A DNA stretch of 64,000 bases from Zygnema cylindricum (GCA_037447655.1 JBBHKE010001544.1:257970-321969); one strand, 5' to 3'; shown: positions 35,936 through 49,374, counted from the stretch's first letter. Notes: generated by a model from the letters alone, not told the origin. A program made the numbers and translations.

Positions 35936-36238
35936 ATAGTTCAAAAGTAGGCGTTTTTATGGTAGGCCTTTGGTCGGCGCGTTAATCTAAGTTGTGTTAT
36001 GGGCTTTTCATGTGATCTTCTTGGATCACTACTTTGATCAGCGACCGTCTGATTGTCCGAATCTGACGGTGTAATTATTTTTTTTGGTCCGAATGCTTTA
36101 ATTGGTCCAATTATTGGTCCGAATGTTGTAATTGGTCCAAATAGGTCCGAATACAATATGGGTCTTAAAGTCATATTGTATGTTTTGCGTACAATAGGCA
36201 TATTGTATGGGCCTACTTTCACCTACTTTTGAACTATG
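35936..36238. mobile_element. MITE family 3
   Basis: Ends CATAGTTCAAAAGTAGGC and CCTACTTTTGAACTATG are exact or near-exact inverses. Interior has GGTCCGAATNNNTTAATTGG repeats. Non-coding. Confidence 0.75.
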
Positions 36239-36695
36239 ATATAAACCATAGTTGTTCAAATCGCGCGATTTTTTCCTTTTTTGAGATTGAAACGTATAAT
36301 TCGTGACTTTTGAAAAAATCGTAAAAAAACGTGTACTGTAAACTGAAACTGAAATTTTACGGAAACCTGTAAACTAATTACTGTAACTGTACATTTTTTT
36401 ACGGATATGTAATTTTTTGAAACTTTTTGGAACGTCGCAAACACATTGTGTTTTTTGAAATGTTTTTGGTAGGTCACATGTTTTTGCTTGACATCCTAGA
36501 CGTAACCATGATTGGGAGCACTTGTAACTTTTTGCCCATTCCGATGATTTTCCCAAAACTCATCAGAAAACCATAGTTGTTCACACCAAAATGTTGGCAC
36601 ATAACTTTGATTGAAGGTGTCATGTGACACGTCACACGCTTTGACGTCACCAAACATAGGCGCGAAAACAAACCTGCAGTTTTTCAAACTTACTA

Positions 36696-37475
36696 AGGGT
36701 ACGACCCCATGTATGTGTAACTTAGCGAACTTACTTTGAATTTTAGCGCGGATCCGGCGGACCCGGATTTCATGTGTCTCTTTGTGTTTCCTCTAAATTG
36801 TTACTTAAGTTTGTGACGATTGTATACGTCAACAATACCCGTGACGGCTGTCACCGTGTACAATTTGTCTTGCCGCACGGTATTTTTTTTCGAAACTTTT
36901 TGAAGCGTCGCAAGACACATCGTAATTTTTGAAACGATTTGTGGATTTGGCATGTCGTATGTCATTGCGTGACATCGTAGACGTACAGCCTTGCAACCGT
37001 GGCTGTACGACATGCCTTTGCGTAAACCTCTCCCGTCCGGCCGCCATGACTTCGCAGATTTTTCACCTTCCCAAATTTTTCAACTTTGCGTGAAAAGATA
37101 ATGTAGCATCAAGACCCTTGCAAAAAGAAAACCGTACAACATGCAAGTGGACAAAAAATTAACCCAATAATTTTTTTCGTCGTCAAAAACTTCTAAAAAC
37201 TTTTCACACGTGGGAATATGTTTTCTTTTTGGTTTAACTTTACTTAAAACACATTGTTGATGTGGTTTATGATAAGTTTGAAAATGACGTAACAATGGGT
37301 CGGAAAAACGCAAGACGACAAATTTTTGTACATCCTAAGTTCGCGGATGACGCAAATTGTACTCTACAAATTTGCGATTTCTTCGTACAACTGCAACTTA
37401 TGCAGTACGGCGCTAAGTTACAAAAGATAACAACATAAAAAAAGCCGTACTTAGCCACATAGGGCCGTACCCTAA
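36696..37475. mobile_element. Candidate inverted-repeat element
   Basis: AGGGTACGACCCCATGTATG at the left and its diverged inverse CACATAGGGCCGTACCCT at the right. The interior shows a segment (36880-37010) related to 36420-36530 outside it. No transposase recognised. Confidence 0.45.
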
Positions 37476-37786
37476 TACGTCCCCTCCTCTTCCCTTTTGC
37501 CCTCCGTTCTCCTCTGCTCCCTCGCTAAAGTACAACTATTCCTTCTCGTCACCCGTCCATTATATTTGGTCCCTCTTATCAACCAGTTCGCTTTTTTTTT
37601 CTTCCTCCTTTGCCTACAATTACCTCCAATCAGGTTACCATCACTATGAAACTTTTTTTAAAACATATGTTATTCTTCATACCTTGGCAACGGTAATTTT
37701 TTTGACCTGATATTCCTTCATCCGTTTTAAAGACATTTAGGAAAACACTTTGCGGGCTATAAGGTATATAATTTCTGGACCATAAT

Positions 37787-38839
37787 TGTAGAAATTAATG
37801 GTTATTTTTAGTATTTTCTAGGTCTAAAATAAAATGCACAAAAGAAGGCGAGGCAGTCTGCATCTAACTCCTCTCTTCAGCCCCCACACTTGTCGCAATC
37901 ACTAAAGGTTGAAGAGGAAGCTAGAGCCATGGCTGCATATGCCGCTTAGAGGTAGAGACACAGGTGGTAGATTTTGGTAGATTTACCAAAATATACTTGA
38001 CAGACCCAGGATTTGATCCTGGTACCCGTCGTCCGTCAAGTCCAGCAGTAGCCAGTAGCTTTATCCTATTAGTCTAGGATCTGTGCTGGTACATATTGGG
38101 TTTGACAATTATTTAAACTGATATACGTACACAATTTCATTTTACGCCGTGAACAATTTTTAGACATAGACACAGTTTTGTATAGTACGGCTTATGGTAC
38201 TCTACGAAATGAATATCGCGCATTTATTTTAACCGCAAAACAAATACCACGCATTTAATTTCGACCGCTATAATTAATTGCCGATCTAGATCGAAAGGCC
38301 GTGATAGATGCCGAGATCGCGGAATGGACGCTTTGGCGGTTTTTGGTCATCGCCACGTCAAATGACACGTGGCACAATCACATTGGCTGCGGCATCTCCG
38401 AAGAATATAGGAACAAATCAAGATGTGGCAGGCGTCGACATTTTGGCCATGTCGTACAATGGCCGTACAGAAATTACATCGGCACCTGTACTTTTGTGTA
38501 CGACACAGAAAATCTGATTGGTCCGTACTCTAGTAGTATAAGGTTTAGAAAGGGATTTAGGACTTAGAAAATTTGGTAGGTAGACCCCTCTCTCCCATAG
38601 AGCTTCCATACAAAATGTCAACTATGACCCTTCATAACATACTGCTCAGAGGAGCAAATTGAGAGATTCTTTTTGCTATAGACCTAGGGGAGTCTTGTCT
38701 TCACAAAGGTGAAGTTGGTTAGTTTTTTTATCTTTCAGGGAGGCTGTTATACTTGTGGAAACTCAAAGGGGTCAGTGTTATCCTAGGGGCTTTGAGTGAG
38801 CTGCCTACTCTGAGGGCCAATAGAGGTTTCTGAGTTTCA
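37787..38839 (+). repeat. Copia A 5' LTR
   Basis: Begins TGTAGAAATTAATGG and ends GAGTTTCA; aligns over its length with 43182-44224. It carries, on the opposite strand, a tRNA-like T-arm (CCAGG-ATCAAAT-CCTGG near 38010-38026). Confidence 0.93.
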
Positions 38840-38851
38840 GGTTATGGGCCC
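38840..38851 (+). promoter_or_regulatory. Copia A primer-binding site, half-tRNA initiator Met type
   Basis: GGTTATGGGCCC follows the LTR with no gap. It is an exact complement of the GGGCCCAUAACC anticodon-arm segment of eukaryotic initiator tRNA-Met, as in Drosophila copia. Most plant copia elements instead pair with the tRNA 3' end (TGGTATCAGAGC). The gag ATG (38844) lies inside this site, so the M-G-P start of Gag is fixed by primer pairing. Confidence 0.85.
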
Positions 38852-41800
38852 TTCCTATAGGGTACCCATATTTATTGGAGCAAGCTTCATATATTGGGAA
38901 AGTATGATGACAGAGGCTCTATGCGAAAAGAGGTTTTGGGGGATAGTAAGCGGACGAGTGAGGCGTCCATCCAGTTCAGCCATTCCTCTAGGGTTTGAGG
39001 GAAGCACGTTTACCATAAAAGCAGATCAAGCTCCACAGGAGGATTCGAAGGACGAGGAGAGCATTGTGATGGAAAAGGGGAAAGACAAAGAGATAGTTAT
39101 ACCGATTGCAACACCTATCGCAACCGGTTCAGCGTTTCTGTCACCTTTTCCGAGGAATGAGGAGAATGATGTTAATACTTAGGACTACAACAATATGGCG
39201 GCAAAACACTTCATTCTCCGCCATCTTACTCAAGGAATTGCATCTCCTTATTTGCAGGTGGAAAGGGCATTTGATATGTGGATTCCCTTGACAGAGATGT
39301 ACCGGAGTGGTACTATTCAGCAGCAGCAATTGGCTGATCAAAAGATAGATGCATATGTATACAAAGGGAGAAAAATGCTAGAATTTTGTAATGAGCTTCC
39401 CACCATTTTCATGGAACTAGAGTGTTGGTCATTAAGAGAGAAAAGATGAAGGTTAATTGTCTGCTCATGAAGTTACCCGATGACTACAAAAACAAAGTCA
39501 ACCATGTGCAAGATTTGTCGGATTCTAGATGGATCAGGAATTGCGTGGTTGGAATGATTTTCGTCCAAGAGAATACAATTGAGATCGGAAGGGGAGAGAA
39601 GAGTGGACAAGCTTTGGCAACAGGAACTGATTCGAGGAGCAAGAATCCCACAAAATCAGTTGGAAACTATGAAGGAAGAGGACAGAAAACTCAATCAGAT
39701 GAATCCAGACCGAAAGGCTCTAAGGGGTTGTGTCACTTTTGCAAGAAACCAAGACACTATATAACAAAGTGAACTAAGCTAACCAAGCTTTGCTTAAATG
39801 AGGGGCAGACCAGTGGGCCCCCAAGAGGAAAGAAAAAGGCCCTTGTGACACAGGTACATGAGGCGAAATCTGAGGACGAGGACTATGAGCTCCTATTGGA
39901 TGAGGAGTTGAGGCAAAAAATAAGGTCAAAATTCCACGAAAGTAGAAATGTGCTTTCGGTGGATTCAAAGGTGAAGCAAGCTGGATTGTAGATTCAAGTG
40001 CCTCCATGCACATGTGTAAGGATAAACACCTGTTCACTAAGATAAGAAAGATTCCCAGCGTAGAGATAGAGTACGGGGATGGGAGGATAGTCAGTAGTAC
40101 TCTTGTAGGGTCGGTAGATATGAAAGTGTTAGTAGAAGGAAAGACATCCATAGTTATATTCTCCGATGTATTGTTTATTGTGGAGTTGAACAAAAATCTC
40201 ATCTCCACATCTGTATTAGATGATAAGGGTTTTGATACTAGCACTAGGAAAGGAGTCTTTACTGCTAGTTTTGAGGAGGAAGTTTATTTCACTGCTGAAA
40301 AGGTAGCCAAGGGATGTTCAGGCTGAATTTAATCAATGAAGAGAAGAAACTTATTATGCTGGTGTTCATGATATAATGTTGTGGCATAAGAGGTTTGGGC
40401 ATGTGAATCTAGATAAGTAAATAGAGATGAAAAAGTTGGGAGCAGTGGAAGGGATTTAGTTCATTAAAATTGAGAATCTAATTGATTCTAGTGGATGTGC
40501 TCAAGGTAAAGCACACACGTTACCTTTCCAAAAAACTTCCACCAATAAGAGAGAAAAGATCTTAGATTTAGTACACATAGATATTTGGGGACCAGCCAAA
40601 GTGCCCTCACCCGGGGGAAAGAGATTTATGATGACTATCAATGATGAGTCTCGGTATTCCAAGGTGTATTTTTTGAAAAATAAGTCTGAGGCTTAAAAAT
40701 GTTTTAGACAATATAAAGCATGGAGTGAAAAACTCCATGAAACCCCAATCAAGATAGTTAGGAGTGACAATGGTGGAGAGTATACCTCTAACTAGTTTGA
40801 GGATTTTCTGAGAGAAGATGGAGTCGAACACCAAAAGACAATTCCAGAAAACCTAGAACTGAATGGGGTAGCTGAAACACTAAATAGGACACTAAGTGAT
40901 AGTGTTAGAAGTTTGTTGTCAGATAAGAAGATAGGAAAAAGGTTTTAGGCCAAAGCAATGAACTGTGCTAATTACCTCAAAAATAGAGTTCTTACTTCAG
41001 CGGTAAAAGGCTAAACACCTTATGAGAGATGGATTGGTCGAAAACCAAACATATCTCACTTAAAGGTTTTCGGCATTTAAGTGTTCAGTCTAGAGGTCTA
41101 ACTGGAAGCTAGATCCTAAAGGAAAACCGGGTACTTGTTAGGATATGATGAGGATATCAAAGGATACAGTGTTTATGATCTAAAAAGGGAAGATATATTC
41201 TTAGTAAAGCACCTAGTAGTTATGGATGAAGGAAAGTCTGTGGATCCCTTCAAGTATACAAAATCAGTAAAAATCAGATTTGAGTAAGAAAATTCCGATG
41301 ACTTTTGAGCTTCCTAACTATCTAGGTTTCAGAGAAGATGACATTCTTGCAGGTACAAATCAGACCGAGAAGGACCCGGCCGCGGAAACTCCAGTGACAA
41401 CTCTACCAAAGGCGGAAGACGTGATGGAAAATGATTCAGAATCAAGGGACAGGGGAGAAGCCGAGATTGTTCGAAAGAACCCACGGCAACCATCTATTCC
41501 GGCCGCAGATTTTGATGGGGGAAGGAGAAGTAGTAAAAGGTTGCAAGAAAAACAGACTACTAACAAGGTAACAAAACTCTCTCATCCGGATGAACCTCAG
41601 ACTTATTAAGAGGCGATGACTTGTCCAGAAAGGAACAGGTGGAAGACAACCATTAATGAAGAGATGGCCTCAATCATGGCAGCCGATACTTGGGAGCTGG
41701 TGGATTGTCCACCTAACCAAAAACCAATCGGGTGTAAGTGGGTGTTCAAATTAAAACTGAACCCAGATAACACCATTGAGCTCTACAAGGCCGGTTAGTG

Positions 41801-43168
41801 GCCAAAGGATTTACATTGAAAGAGGGAATTGACTACGAGGAAACCTTTGACCTGGTCGTCAAATTTCCTTCCGTCAACATACTTCTTAGTGTGGCAGCAG
41901 CAAAAGACATAGAAGTGCACGAGATGGACATCAAAACAACCTTTTTGCATAGAGAATTGGATGAGGAGATCTTCATGCGACAACCGGAAGGATTTGTGGA
42001 GCAAAGAGAGGAGAGTAAGGTATGCCGACAAATTAAATCTCTTTATGTATTGAAACAGATAGTGGAATAAGAAGCTTGATGAGTTTCTTACTAGTCTAGG
42101 ATACATCTCGATCAGCTTAGATCACTCAATTTATGTTTTTGAAGATGAGGAAAGCGTTATTTTTATTGCAATTTATGTTGATGATTTGCTTGTTCTAAGT
42201 AAATCAATGGAGAAAAATAATAAACTGAAAACTGATCTTAAGGGGAGATTTAAGATGAAGGATGTGGGAGAGGCAAGATATATTTTAAGAATTCAAGTAG
42301 AAAGAGATCGAGAAAGAAAGATTATAAGGCTAACTCAAAAGGAAGCAATAGGGAACATGTTGGAAAAGTTTCAGATGAATAAGGCTAATAGTTGTACAAC
42401 TCCAATGGAGTTAAAAAAGGGGAGTGGGGGATTATGGAAAAATGAGTCATAATCTTAGACAAGGAATTAGGTCCGGACGAAGAGAAGTTCATGCAGACTA
42501 TTCGTTATAGGCAAGTAGTAGGAAGCCTAATCTATTTTATGAATTCTACCCGTCTGGATTTGGCTGCAGCTGTAGGAGTGCTGGGTAGAAGTCTAAATGC
42601 TCACACTAAGAGAGATTCGGAGGCAACTAAGAGAGTCCTTAGATATTTGATAGGAACTAGGGATCTATGGTTGCACTTGGGTGGAGGGAATACCGACATC
42701 ACTACTTGGAGTGATGCTAGTTATGGTGATGCTCCGATGAGGAGATGTACTTCTGGATATGTATTGTATATGGGTGATGGAGCTTGTTGCTAGAGTAGCA
42801 AACAACAAAAGGTTATTGCTCACTCCACCATGGAGGCTGAGTATTTGGCCTCTTTCTCTGCTGTAAAAGAATTGATGTCGTTCAAGTCTTTGCTTGGTGA
42901 GCTTGGTCACCTTAAGAGTGGTGTGCATAAAATGTTTTGTGATAATCAAACAGCAATCGCTATTGCTGGCAATCCTATACATCATTTTAAAGCCAAACAC
43001 ATAGACATTAGACTAAGTTTTGTTAGAGAGAAGGTAGAAAACAAAATAACTAGTTTAGAGTAACGACCAAATAGCGAGATGGTAGCACATATGATGACCA
43101 AACTTGTGCTTTCCCCTAAGATAATTTTGTGCAAGGAGAAGTGTGGTTTGAAATTAAAGAGTGACTAG
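38844..43168 (+). pseudogene. Copia A gag-pol, broken
   Basis: Gag starts at 38844 (MGPSYRVPIF) and stops at 39180. Later fragments continue in other frames (LRHLTQGIASPYL, LMKLPDDYKNKV). The CCHC knuckle CHFCKKPRHYITK at ~39740-39772 ends in TGA where the last Cys should be. The protease site reads VDSSASMHM instead of DSGAS. Integrase pieces (LWHKRFGH, CAQGKAH, DNGGEY, LNGVAE), RT pieces (CKWVFKLKLNPDN, IYVDDLLVL) and RNase H (MEAEYLASFSAVKEL) follow. The terminal stop is at 43166-43168. Many in-frame stops and frameshifts make it non-coding. Confidence 0.9.
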
Positions 43169-43181
43169 AAAATAAGGGGAG
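43169..43181 (+). promoter_or_regulatory. Copia A polypurine tract
   Basis: AAAATAAGGGGAG abuts the TG start of the 3' LTR, the expected place for the plus-strand primer. Confidence 0.8.
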
Positions 43182-44224
43182 TGTAGAAATTAATGGTTAT
43201 ATTTAGTATTTTCCAAGTCTAAAATAAAATGAAGAAAAGAAGGCGAGGCAGTGTGCCTCTAACTCCTCTCTTCAGCCTCCACACTTGTCGCAGTCATTGA
43301 AAGTTGAAGAGGAAGCTAGAGCCATGGCTGCCTATGCTGCTTAGAGGTAGAGAGACAGGTGGTAGATTTTGGTAGATTTACCAAAATATACTTGACGGAC
43401 TCTAAATTTGATCCCTAGTACATGGGGTTCGTAAAGTCAGTTGTAGCGGGTTGCTTTATCCTATTAGTCTAGGTTCCGTGCTGGTACATATGGGTTTGAC
43501 AATTATTTAAGCTGATATATGTACACAAGTTCATTTTACAGCGTGAACAGTTTTTAGACATAGACACAGTTTTGTATAGTATGGCGTACGATACTCCACA
43601 AAATGAACATCGCGCATTTGTTTTGACTGCAAAACAAATACCACGCAGTTAATTTCGACGGCTATAATTAATTGGTGATCTAGATCGAACAGCCGTGATA
43701 GATGTCGAGATCAAGGAATGGACAATTTAGCGGTTTTGGTCATCGCTACGTCAAATGACACGTGGCATAATCACATTGGCCTACGACATCTCTGGAGAAT
43801 ATAGGAACAAATCCGGATGTGGTAGGCGTCGACATTTTGACCATGCCGTACAATGGCCGTATAGAAAGTACATCGGCACTTGAACTTTTCTGTACGACAC
43901 ATTAATCTGATTAGTCCGTACTCTAGTAGTATAGGGTTTAGAGAGGGATTTAGGACTTAGAAAAATTGGTAGGTAGACTCCTCTCTTTCAAAGAGCTCTT
44001 ATACAAAAGGTCAACTTTGACCCTTCATAACTTACTGCTGAGGGGAGCATATTCAGAGATTCTTTTTGCTATAGACTCAGGGGAGTCTTGTCGTCGTAAG
44101 GTTTAATCTAGTCAAAAATTTTATTTGTCACGGTGGCAGTTATTCTTGTGGAAACTCAAATGGGCGAGGGTTATCCTAAGGGCTTCGAGTGAGCTGCCGG
44201 GCCAATGGAGGTCTTTAAGTTTCA
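43182..44224 (+). repeat. Copia A 3' LTR
   Basis: Begins TGTAGAAATTAATGG and ends AAGTTTCA, followed by the ATAAT target duplicate. Clearly diverged from the 5' LTR by substitutions and short indels. Confidence 0.93.
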
Positions 44225-45569
44225 ATAATGTGCCGTTTAACTATAAATCATGTTATTTTAAAGAAACCCTAACCGTTATTAAAATACTAACTTAGTAGAA
44301 TGAAGTTATTTAAAAGTTTACCCCTTTTGACTTTATAAAAAGTTATTTTTTTCTTATCCTTTCATTGTTGCGATGTTATGTAAAAGAGTTGGTATAAAAT
44401 AACTTTTTTTATGAATTATGTTTGTAAATATGTTATGTGAGAAGTAGTGTGTGTAACCAATAGTTTTTTTATGTATTTGGGATATTTAGAAGTTTTTGTG
44501 TCAGAATTTTTGTGTTTTTATTTGTTTATTTAAAACAGGAAACTGCAAAATTGCAAACTGCAAACTGGAAACTGAAAATTGAAAACTGGCAACTGCAAAC
44601 TAATAATAGTAAGATATAAAAATAGTGCGACAATAGTATGACATAAAAATATTGCGACAGAAAAATAGTGTGGCAAAAACAAAATAGTAAGGTAGAAATA
44701 GTGTAGTGTATATATATATATATGTATATATTCTATATGTATGTATATTTCTATACAATTATGTATTAGTTAACATAACTCTATGTAACAAATTACTGGT
44801 GTCACCATATTGAGGGAGGAAAGTGGGATCCTCTAAGACATGCTGTGATGGTTGCGATTGAGAATTTGACAAAAAGATATCAACGGTTGTGGTCGATAGG
44901 GAGAGAGAGATCGAGGGCTACTATGGTCGCTCCATTGTCAATTGGGGAAAAGAGGGAAGGGAAAGAGAGTTTGTAAAAGGAGGAGGACGAGAGGGAAGGG
45001 GGAAGGGAAGGGGAAGAAGAAAGGGAAAGTTATGAAAGAATAGAGATGAAAACGGCCCGACTAGAAGAGGTAAGACTGCAAGAATATATATCGATACAGA
45101 TATTATATATTGATATATGTTATATATTTAGACATGATATTACAGCTCAGGAATTTCCTTCCAATTTGTTACAATCATACAATCAATATGTAGAGTGCGT
45201 GATATGTGTCTAAAAAAACAAGAACTTGTGAATATGTAATGATAAAAAAGATCTAGTTTAATCTAAAAGACTAAATACAAAGATAAAATTGGACAGAGAT
45301 AAGGTCTATGATTTGAACTAAAATAAAAATGAGTTTTGGATTAACATTAGGACTAAAAGTCAGGATTTTGTCTAAGAGTAAGACTAGAATTTAGACTAAA
45401 GCGTAATGCTAGGATTTGAGACTAAAGTTAAACTACTATTTGAACTTAAGTTGTTGCCCAAACTTTGGATTTGGGTTTTCCAGAGAGGAGAAAATGGCCA
45501 TAATAAGACAAAAAATTGGACTACTGGAAAAGAAAATGGCCATCATAAGACAAAATATGTGACAATTAA
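44225..45569. other. Gene-free AT-rich spacer
   Basis: No exon chain seen. Contains a short tandem block of AAACTGCAAA-type units (44533-44602), a TA repeat near 44711-44723, and purine-rich stretches around 44940-45030. Confidence 0.5.
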
Positions 45570-48500
45570 AGCATCAGTCCAGGTCTCTCCATCTCTTGGC
45601 AGCCTCCCAATCTCTTTTCCTAGGATCGTTAAAAATCGTACTGAGGACTCCTAATTTTGCCGCTATGTCGGACCTTGTAGGGTTCATAAAGTAGATCAAA
45701 CTTCCTACAACTTATCTTTAAGGAATATAATTCATAATCTCTCTCTCTTTTGGACTCATCTGATCATCTAAGATTATCACTCCTCCTTCTACACTCCCAT
45801 TACTTACTTTATTCAAGTCGATGGGAGTGGCAAAATTGTTTGCCTTTTCCATCTGGAATTTCTCAAGCATATTACCTATTGCTTCTTTCTAAATAAGTTT
45901 GATAACCCTTTCCCCCCTATCTCTCTCCATTTAGATCCTTAGAATGTATTTTGCCTCACCTTATTCCTTCATATCAAATCTGCTTCTAAGATCTTTCTTT
46001 AGCCTATTGATCTTTTCCAAAGACTTAATGAGCACAAGCATATCATCCACATAGATTTCAATAAAAATGACACCATTCTTATCCTCAAACATACAGATAG
46101 AATGGTCAGAGCTGATCCGGATATATCCCAAACTAGTGAGAAACTCATCTAGTTTTTTATTCCACTCTCGAGGAGCCTGCTTCAGCCGTATAAAGACTTT
46201 AGGAACTTGCACACTTTGCTCTCTTCTCCATCCTCCAGAAATCCCCCTGGTTGCCTCATAAAAATTTATTCCTTTTACTCACCATTAAGAAAGGCAGTCT
46301 TAATATCCATCTGGTGTATTTCCATGTTTTTCGCTGTTGCCAAACTGAGGAGAATCCTTACTAATAGGAACCAAACAACTGGAGCAAAAGTCTCCTCAAA
46401 GTCAATCCCCTCCTTTTGGGTGAACCCCATTGCTACCAATCGAGCCTTATATCTCTCAATAGTATTATTTCGGTTAGTTTTAGTTTAAACACCCATTTAT
46501 ACCCAATCGGTTTTCTGTCTGGAGGACATGCCGCTAGTTCCCAGGTATTTGTTTCTATGATGGAGGCCATCTCATCATTTTTGGCTCTAATCCATTTGTC
46601 TTTCTCGAGAAAGTTTACTGCCTCTAAGTATGACTAAGGCTCATCTGGGTGAGATAGCTTAGTTACCTTGTGAGCTGCTTGTTTTTCCTGGATCCTTTTG
46701 CTGCTCCTTCTCCCCCCTTCAAACTTTGTAGCTAGGATAGAGGGAAGTCTTGGATTTCTCCTTTCTGTCTCATCGGCTCCCCTATCCATCGAAGCCGGTT
46801 CTGATTCCTCCTCTTCTGTCTCCTCGAATTCTATAGGGATATGTGAGGTTTCCGGTGGATATTCTATGTCTTAGATCTCCCCAGAATTTGCAATCCCTGT
46901 TTGATTCATGTCCCTTTCGGGAAGTACGGAGTCCTTCTCACCTTCAGACTCAAAGCAAATTTTTATCTTCTTGGTATATTTGAACAAGTCAAATGACTTC
47001 CCTTCATCAATGACAACTAGGTGTTTGACCAGAATGATAGCTCTCTTTGCTAAGTTATAGACTATATATCCCTTGACATCCTCATCATATCCTACAAAGT
47101 ATATAGGTTTTCCCTTAGCATCTAGTTTCCAGTTTTTCCTATCCGTGTCAAGACTGTAAACTTGGCTACCGAATACTTTAAGGTGAGAGAAATCTGATTT
47201 CCTTCCCATCCATCTCTAATAAGGTGTCATTCCCTTTACAGCTGAGGTAAGGACTCTATTCTTAATGTAGTTGGCAAAATTCATGGCCTCTGCGCAAAGT
47301 CTCTTTCGTATTTTCTTGTCGGCCAACATACTACATGCACTATCTCCTAGTGTTCGGTTCAACCTCTCAGCTATCCCATTTTGTTCTGGGTTATATGGTA
47401 CGGTTTTCTGGTGCTAAACTCCCTCATCTCTCAAGTATTCCTCAAACTGGTTAGAGGTATATTTCCCCCCATTATCATTCCTTATTCTCTCATTGGGAGT
47501 TCGATGCAACTTCTCACTCCAGGCTTTATATTCTTTGAAGTAAGTTGATGTTCTGACTTTGTTTTTAAGAAGTAGACTCTAGAGCATCTAGACCAGTCAT
47601 CGGTCATTGTCAACATAAACCTCTTTCCTCCAACCGAAGGTACTTTTGCAGGTCCCCAGATATATCTGTGGACTAGATCTAGTACTTTCTCACCTCTATA
47701 TGTGGCGGCTTTGGGAAATGGAAGTTTGTGAGCCTTACCTTGAGCACAACCTCTACAATCATTCATCATTTCATTATCCTCAAACTGAATGCCTTCTACA
47801 ACCCCAAGTTTTTTTCATTTCCCTCAACGTATTAAAATGCACATGCCCCAATCGCTTATGCCAAATCATCAACTTTGGAACACAAACATAGTAAGCATTC
47901 TTCTTTTCATTACTCATGTTAAGCCTAAACATTCCTTAGCTTCCCTTATCTGCCATGAAGTAAACATCATCCCCATACTTAGCTGTAAAGACTCCTTTTC
48001 TAGTGAAGGTATCAAATTCTTTGTCATCTAACACACACGTAGAGACAAGATTTTTACTCAGCTGAGGAATGTAAAGTACATGTGAGAATGTGAGTATAGA
48101 TGTCTTACCCTTCACTAAGACTTTCAGTTCTAGTGACCCCACTAGATCTGTAGTAACCACCCTCCCATCCCTATACTCTATCTCTACAGTAGGGATTTTT
48201 CTTAGCTTAGTGAAGAGTTCCTTATCACAACACATATGCATGGATGCACCTGAGTCGATAAACCATCCTTCCTATGGAGCTTCTCGAATTGCTCTAGGGC
48301 ACACTTTTGTCTCCAAGGGATCTCCTTCTCCTCTAGACTCTCATCAAGAAGAAGTTCCCCGTCCTCCTTAGAGGACTTGTCTACCGTTTTTCTTGTCACT
48401 TTTGTAACCACAAGTGCTTTTTTCTTCCCTCCGGAAGAACCCCCTCCACAGTTCTCTTTGAGCCTCTGCTCCGATAGCTTGACATAATCCGCGATAAAGT

Positions 48501-49374
48501 GTCCCAACTTTTTGCAAAAATGGCAAAGGCCTTTTGGGGGCCTTGGTCCTGCAGGTTGATCTCTTACTCCTTTGTACGGTTTATTCCTGTCCTTCCCCCA
48601 TCAATCCCCTCCTGCAGCTAGAGCTTGAATGCTCTTTCCTCCTCTCCTAATCTCCATGGTGTTTTCCTGCACAAGTATCATCCGGACCACTGTATTCCAC
48701 ATCAATGAACTTTTTGTCATTTTTTCTACTCGGTACACTACGTTATCGTACTCATCTAGTAACTTCATGATGAGAGTGTTAACTTTCATCTTCATTGTAC
48801 CTGTCCACCCAGCACTTTCTATCTCCATATACAAACAAAAAAGATCATTACAATAATCTAACATCTTTCCTCCTTTGTAAATGTAAGTCACTAGCTTTTG
48901 CTCAGCCAACTGGAGCTCCTAAATATTACCAGCTCTATAAATCACCACCACACTCACCCACAACTCCTCGGCCTTGTAAATGTGAAGGTGAGGGGTGGCC
49001 AAAGCTTGAGTGAGGTGCCTTAGAATGAAGTTCTTGGCAGCCATGTTTACGTCTTCCCACATTTGAGTATCGTTCTCCACCGTCTTCACCATCGCCGCTC
49101 CCGGTGCCTTGGCAATAGGAGTGAGGGGTATCTCCTTCCCTTTCCCTTTTTGTGACACACTTCTGTCCCCATCATCTGCCTCCTCCGCGAACGTAGTTGC
49201 TGCTGCAGGGAACCTTACTCCTTCAAATCTTGGTGGAGTTCCTAAAGGTGGGCGTTTCACTTGTCCACTGACAATACCCTAGTACCGTTTTTCGCACAAA
49301 GCCCCTATCATCATGGCTTCCCAATAGATGAACCTAGATCCATTGAAGGTGGGCACCCTAGAGGGTGGGCCCAT
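45570..49374 (-). pseudogene. Copia B gag-pol, broken and truncated
   Basis: Gag begins MGPPSRVPTFNGSRFIYW. A knuckle CHFCKKLGHFIADY has Tyr for the last Cys (about 48480-48525). Protease keeps FIDSGASMHMC (about 48230-48260). Integrase pieces CAQGKAHKLPF and VPSVGGKRFMLTMTDD (47600-47740), DNGG and EQNGIAERLNRTL (47340-47470), the KVFGSQVYSLD segment (about 47160-47190), then RT with RLKQAPREWNKKL and IYVDDMLVL (46040-46190). Several stops and frame changes. Confidence 0.87.

Larger units (their letters stand above)
33937..37786. other. Gene-free interval upstream of the kinase
   Basis: The proximal part should hold the kinase promoter (an ACGT-core site TACGTCA lies near 34170). The rest has no exon chain I can support. 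It holds a 24-nt palindrome at 34570, an inverted-repeat element at 35936-36238, and a larger inverted-repeat element at about 36696-37475. Short open frames here lack family motifs and have no splice context. Confidence 0.55.
37787..44224 (+). mobile_element. Complete Ty1/copia retrotransposon A, decayed, with target-site duplication
   Basis: Two direct LTRs of about 1.05 kb, both TG...CA, flank a 4.3-kb interior. The 5-bp ATAAT occurs immediately before (37782-37786) and after (44225-44229), a classic target duplication. Domain order gag, protease, integrase, RT, RNase H identifies Ty1/copia. The LTRs differ at many positions and by small indels (e.g. an 8-10 bp difference near the 3' ends), and the coding region has many stops and frameshifts, so the insertion is old and not autonomous. 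Confidence 0.95.

Noticed and set aside
44225-45569. 3' LTR of copia element B
   Set aside because: No similarity to 49379-50397 in this spacer; the element is truncated instead.
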